Positions 7,305 to 8,560 of a stretch of DNA of 8,560 bases are shown here, piece by piece (position 1 is the first letter of the stretch; the number at the start of each line of letters is the position of its first letter). The position numbers and the translations under genes were made by a program. The stretch is from contig CP070628.1 in the NCBI GenBank assembly GCA_020355985.1, forward strand, positions 410,586-419,145. Reading direction: 5' to 3'. The notes beneath the pieces were generated by a model. That model was not told the origin of the DNA. It ran no database searches and saw only the letters and a list, made by a program, of their open reading frames with translations. This DNA is from Nitrospirota bacterium (GTDB taxonomy: Bacteria > Nitrospirota > Nitrospiria > Nitrospirales > UBA8639).

Positions 7305-8560
7305 ATGATTGATCGTTACACGCTACCACGCATGGGTTCCATTTGGACCCAACAACGGAAATATGAATGTTGGCTTGAAGTGGAATTGGCTGCCTGTCAG
7401 GCCATGGAACAAATGGGCCAAGTTCCTCAGGGAATCGCGAAGCGCATCCGAAAAAAGGTCTCTATTAACGCTTCCCGAATTGCCGCTATTGAACAAATCA
7501 CCAAACATGATGTTATTGCTTTTTTGGAATCTGTTGCCGAGCAAGCAGGAAAAGATGCACGCTTCCTTCATGCCGGTCTCACTTCATCTGATATTTTGGA
7601 TACGGCTTTGGCATTGCAAATGGTGGAAGCGTCTACTTTGCTCATGGACGATATCGAAGCATTATTGCATGCATTGAGAGAATTGGCATTTTCTCATCAA
7701 GAAACGTTGACCGTCGGACGTTCACATGGAATTCATGGTGAACCGATCACTTTTGGGTGGAAGGTGGCCATTTGGTATCAAGAATTTGAACGCCAACAAC
7801 ACCGTCTAAAAGGCGCGATTGCGGATATTGCGGTTGGTAAGTTATCAGGGGCCATGGGTACATTTGCCCATTTGTCTCCCTCTATAGAAAAAACCGTTTG
7901 TCATCAATTAGGATTGAAGCCGGCACCCATTTCCAATCAGGTCATTCAGCGTGATCGTCATGCGGCCTTCCTCTCGGTCTTGGCCCTCATTGCCGCCAGC
8001 ATTGAAAAGGTGGCAACAGAGATTCGACATTTGCAACGTACGGAGGTGCTAGAAGTCGAAGAATATTTTGAGGCAGGGCAAAAGGGATCTTCAGCCATGC
8101 CGCACAAACGTAACCCCATTGCTTCAGAAAACCTCTGTGGTCTGGCTCGGGTTGTTCGAAGCAATAGTCTGGCAGCCATGGAAAATGTGGCGCTATGGCA
8201 TGAACGGGATATCAGTCATTCATCCGTTGAGCGAATTATTATTCCCGATAGCACCATTTTATTGGATTATATGTTGGTCCGTATAACCAAGGTGTTATCC
8301 AAATTGGTGGTCTATCCCCAAAACATGATGAAGACCTTAAATCGGACCGGTGGGTTGATCTTTTCTCAACGACTCTTGTTAGCCCTCATTCATAAGGGTG
8401 CCGTCCGAAAAGAAGCCTACGAGCGAGTACAAAAACATGCCATGACGGCATGGGACAATCAAGAAAACTTTCAAGCACTGATTGAACGTGATCCTTTTAT
8501 CGCCAAACATTTATCAACTAAAGAAATTTCAACTTGCTTTAATCCTAAAGCCTATATACG
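7305..8560 (+). CDS. purB: Adenylosuccinate lyase (purine biosynthesis), 3' end cut by the window
   Basis: PurB removes fumarate at two steps of AMP synthesis: from SAICAR and from adenylosuccinate. The visible 418 codons cover nearly all of the usual 430-435 residues; only the last 10-20 lie beyond the window. The start MIDRYTLPRMGSIWTQQRKYECWLEVE matches the B. subtilis type. The catalytic histidines fall at the same positions as recalled for that enzyme: H68 (TKHDVIAF), H89 (LHAGLTSSD) and H141 (GRSHGIHGEP). The fumarate lyase signature GSSAMPHKRNP is at 261-271, with the mobile-loop serines S262/S263, followed by LWHERDISHSS. The ATG at 7305 is 29 bases past the nusB stop and has no clear ribosome binding site. 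A shorter open frame in another phase over the 5' part (7309-7677) is a shadow. It may share a transcript with ribBA-ribH-nusB. Confidence 0.97.
   Translation, partial: MIDRYTLPRMGSIWTQQRKYECWLEVELAACQAMEQMGQVPQGIAKRIRKKVSINASRIAAIEQITKHDVIAFLESVAEQAGKDARFLHAGLTSSDILDTALALQMVEASTLLMDDIEALLHALRELAFSHQETLTVGRSHGIHGEPITFGWKVAIWYQEFERQQHRLKGAIADIAVGKLSGAMGTFAHLSPSIEKTVCHQLGLKPAPISNQVIQRDRHAAFLSVLALIAASIEKVATEIRHLQRTEVLEVEEYFEAGQKGSSAMPHKRNPIASENLCGLARVVRSNSLAAMENVALWHERDISHSSVERIIIPDSTILLDYMLVRITKVLSKLVVYPQNMMKTLNRTGGLIFSQRLLLALIHKGAVRKEAYERVQKHAMTAWDNQENFQALIERDPFIAKHLSTKEISTCFNPKAYI

Noticed and set aside
7309..7677. Plus-strand open frame of 122 codons with many Trp and Met
   Set aside because: It overlaps the 5' part of purB in another phase. 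The frame from 7305 matches adenylosuccinate lyase throughout, so this is a shadow.

Overview
The window holds housekeeping genes only. Three genes on the minus strand form a heat-shock block: an RpoH-like sigma factor, groES and groEL. Five genes on the plus strand follow: a nitrate/nitrite transporter of the NarK/NasA type, ribBA, ribH, nusB and purB, the last cut by the window end. The two blocks diverge from about 3410-3670. I found no RNA genes, CRISPR arrays, insertion sequences, phage genes or defence genes, and nothing that looks like an undescribed multi-gene system.

The source is a Gram-negative-type bacterium of moderate GC (high 40s by eye). GroEL, the RpoH-type sigma factor with its RpoH box, and the NasA-like transporter beside biosynthetic genes would fit a Nitrospirota (Nitrospira-like) genome. 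This is inference from remembered protein resemblance and not a placement by tree; a deltaproteobacterial-type lineage is also possible.

Left block (minus strand, read right to left): the sigma gene (2363-3409) has a plausible sigma70-type promoter with an inverted repeat in its core. A 286-bp gap follows. It contains a weak terminator-like hairpin, a good sigma70-type promoter and a leader of about 130 nt. Then come groES (104 aa, strong Shine-Dalgarno) and, after 71 bp, groEL (549 aa, strong Shine-Dalgarno). No CIRCE element for HrcA was found, so control by the neighbouring sigma factor is a reasonable but unproven idea.

Right block (plus strand): the transporter is followed after 39 bp by bifunctional ribBA (two entry steps of riboflavin synthesis), after 89 bp by ribH (lumazine synthase), after 9 bp by nusB (antitermination factor), and after 29 bp by purB (adenylosuccinate lyase). 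The spacing suggests one transcript for at least ribBA to purB. ribD and ribE are not in view. No FMN riboswitch was recognised.

The points most worth checking are a glutamine in place of the catalytic histidine in the RibB half of RibBA, a GroES with a shortened roof loop and a charged N-terminal extension, and the palindrome in the sigma-gene promoter.
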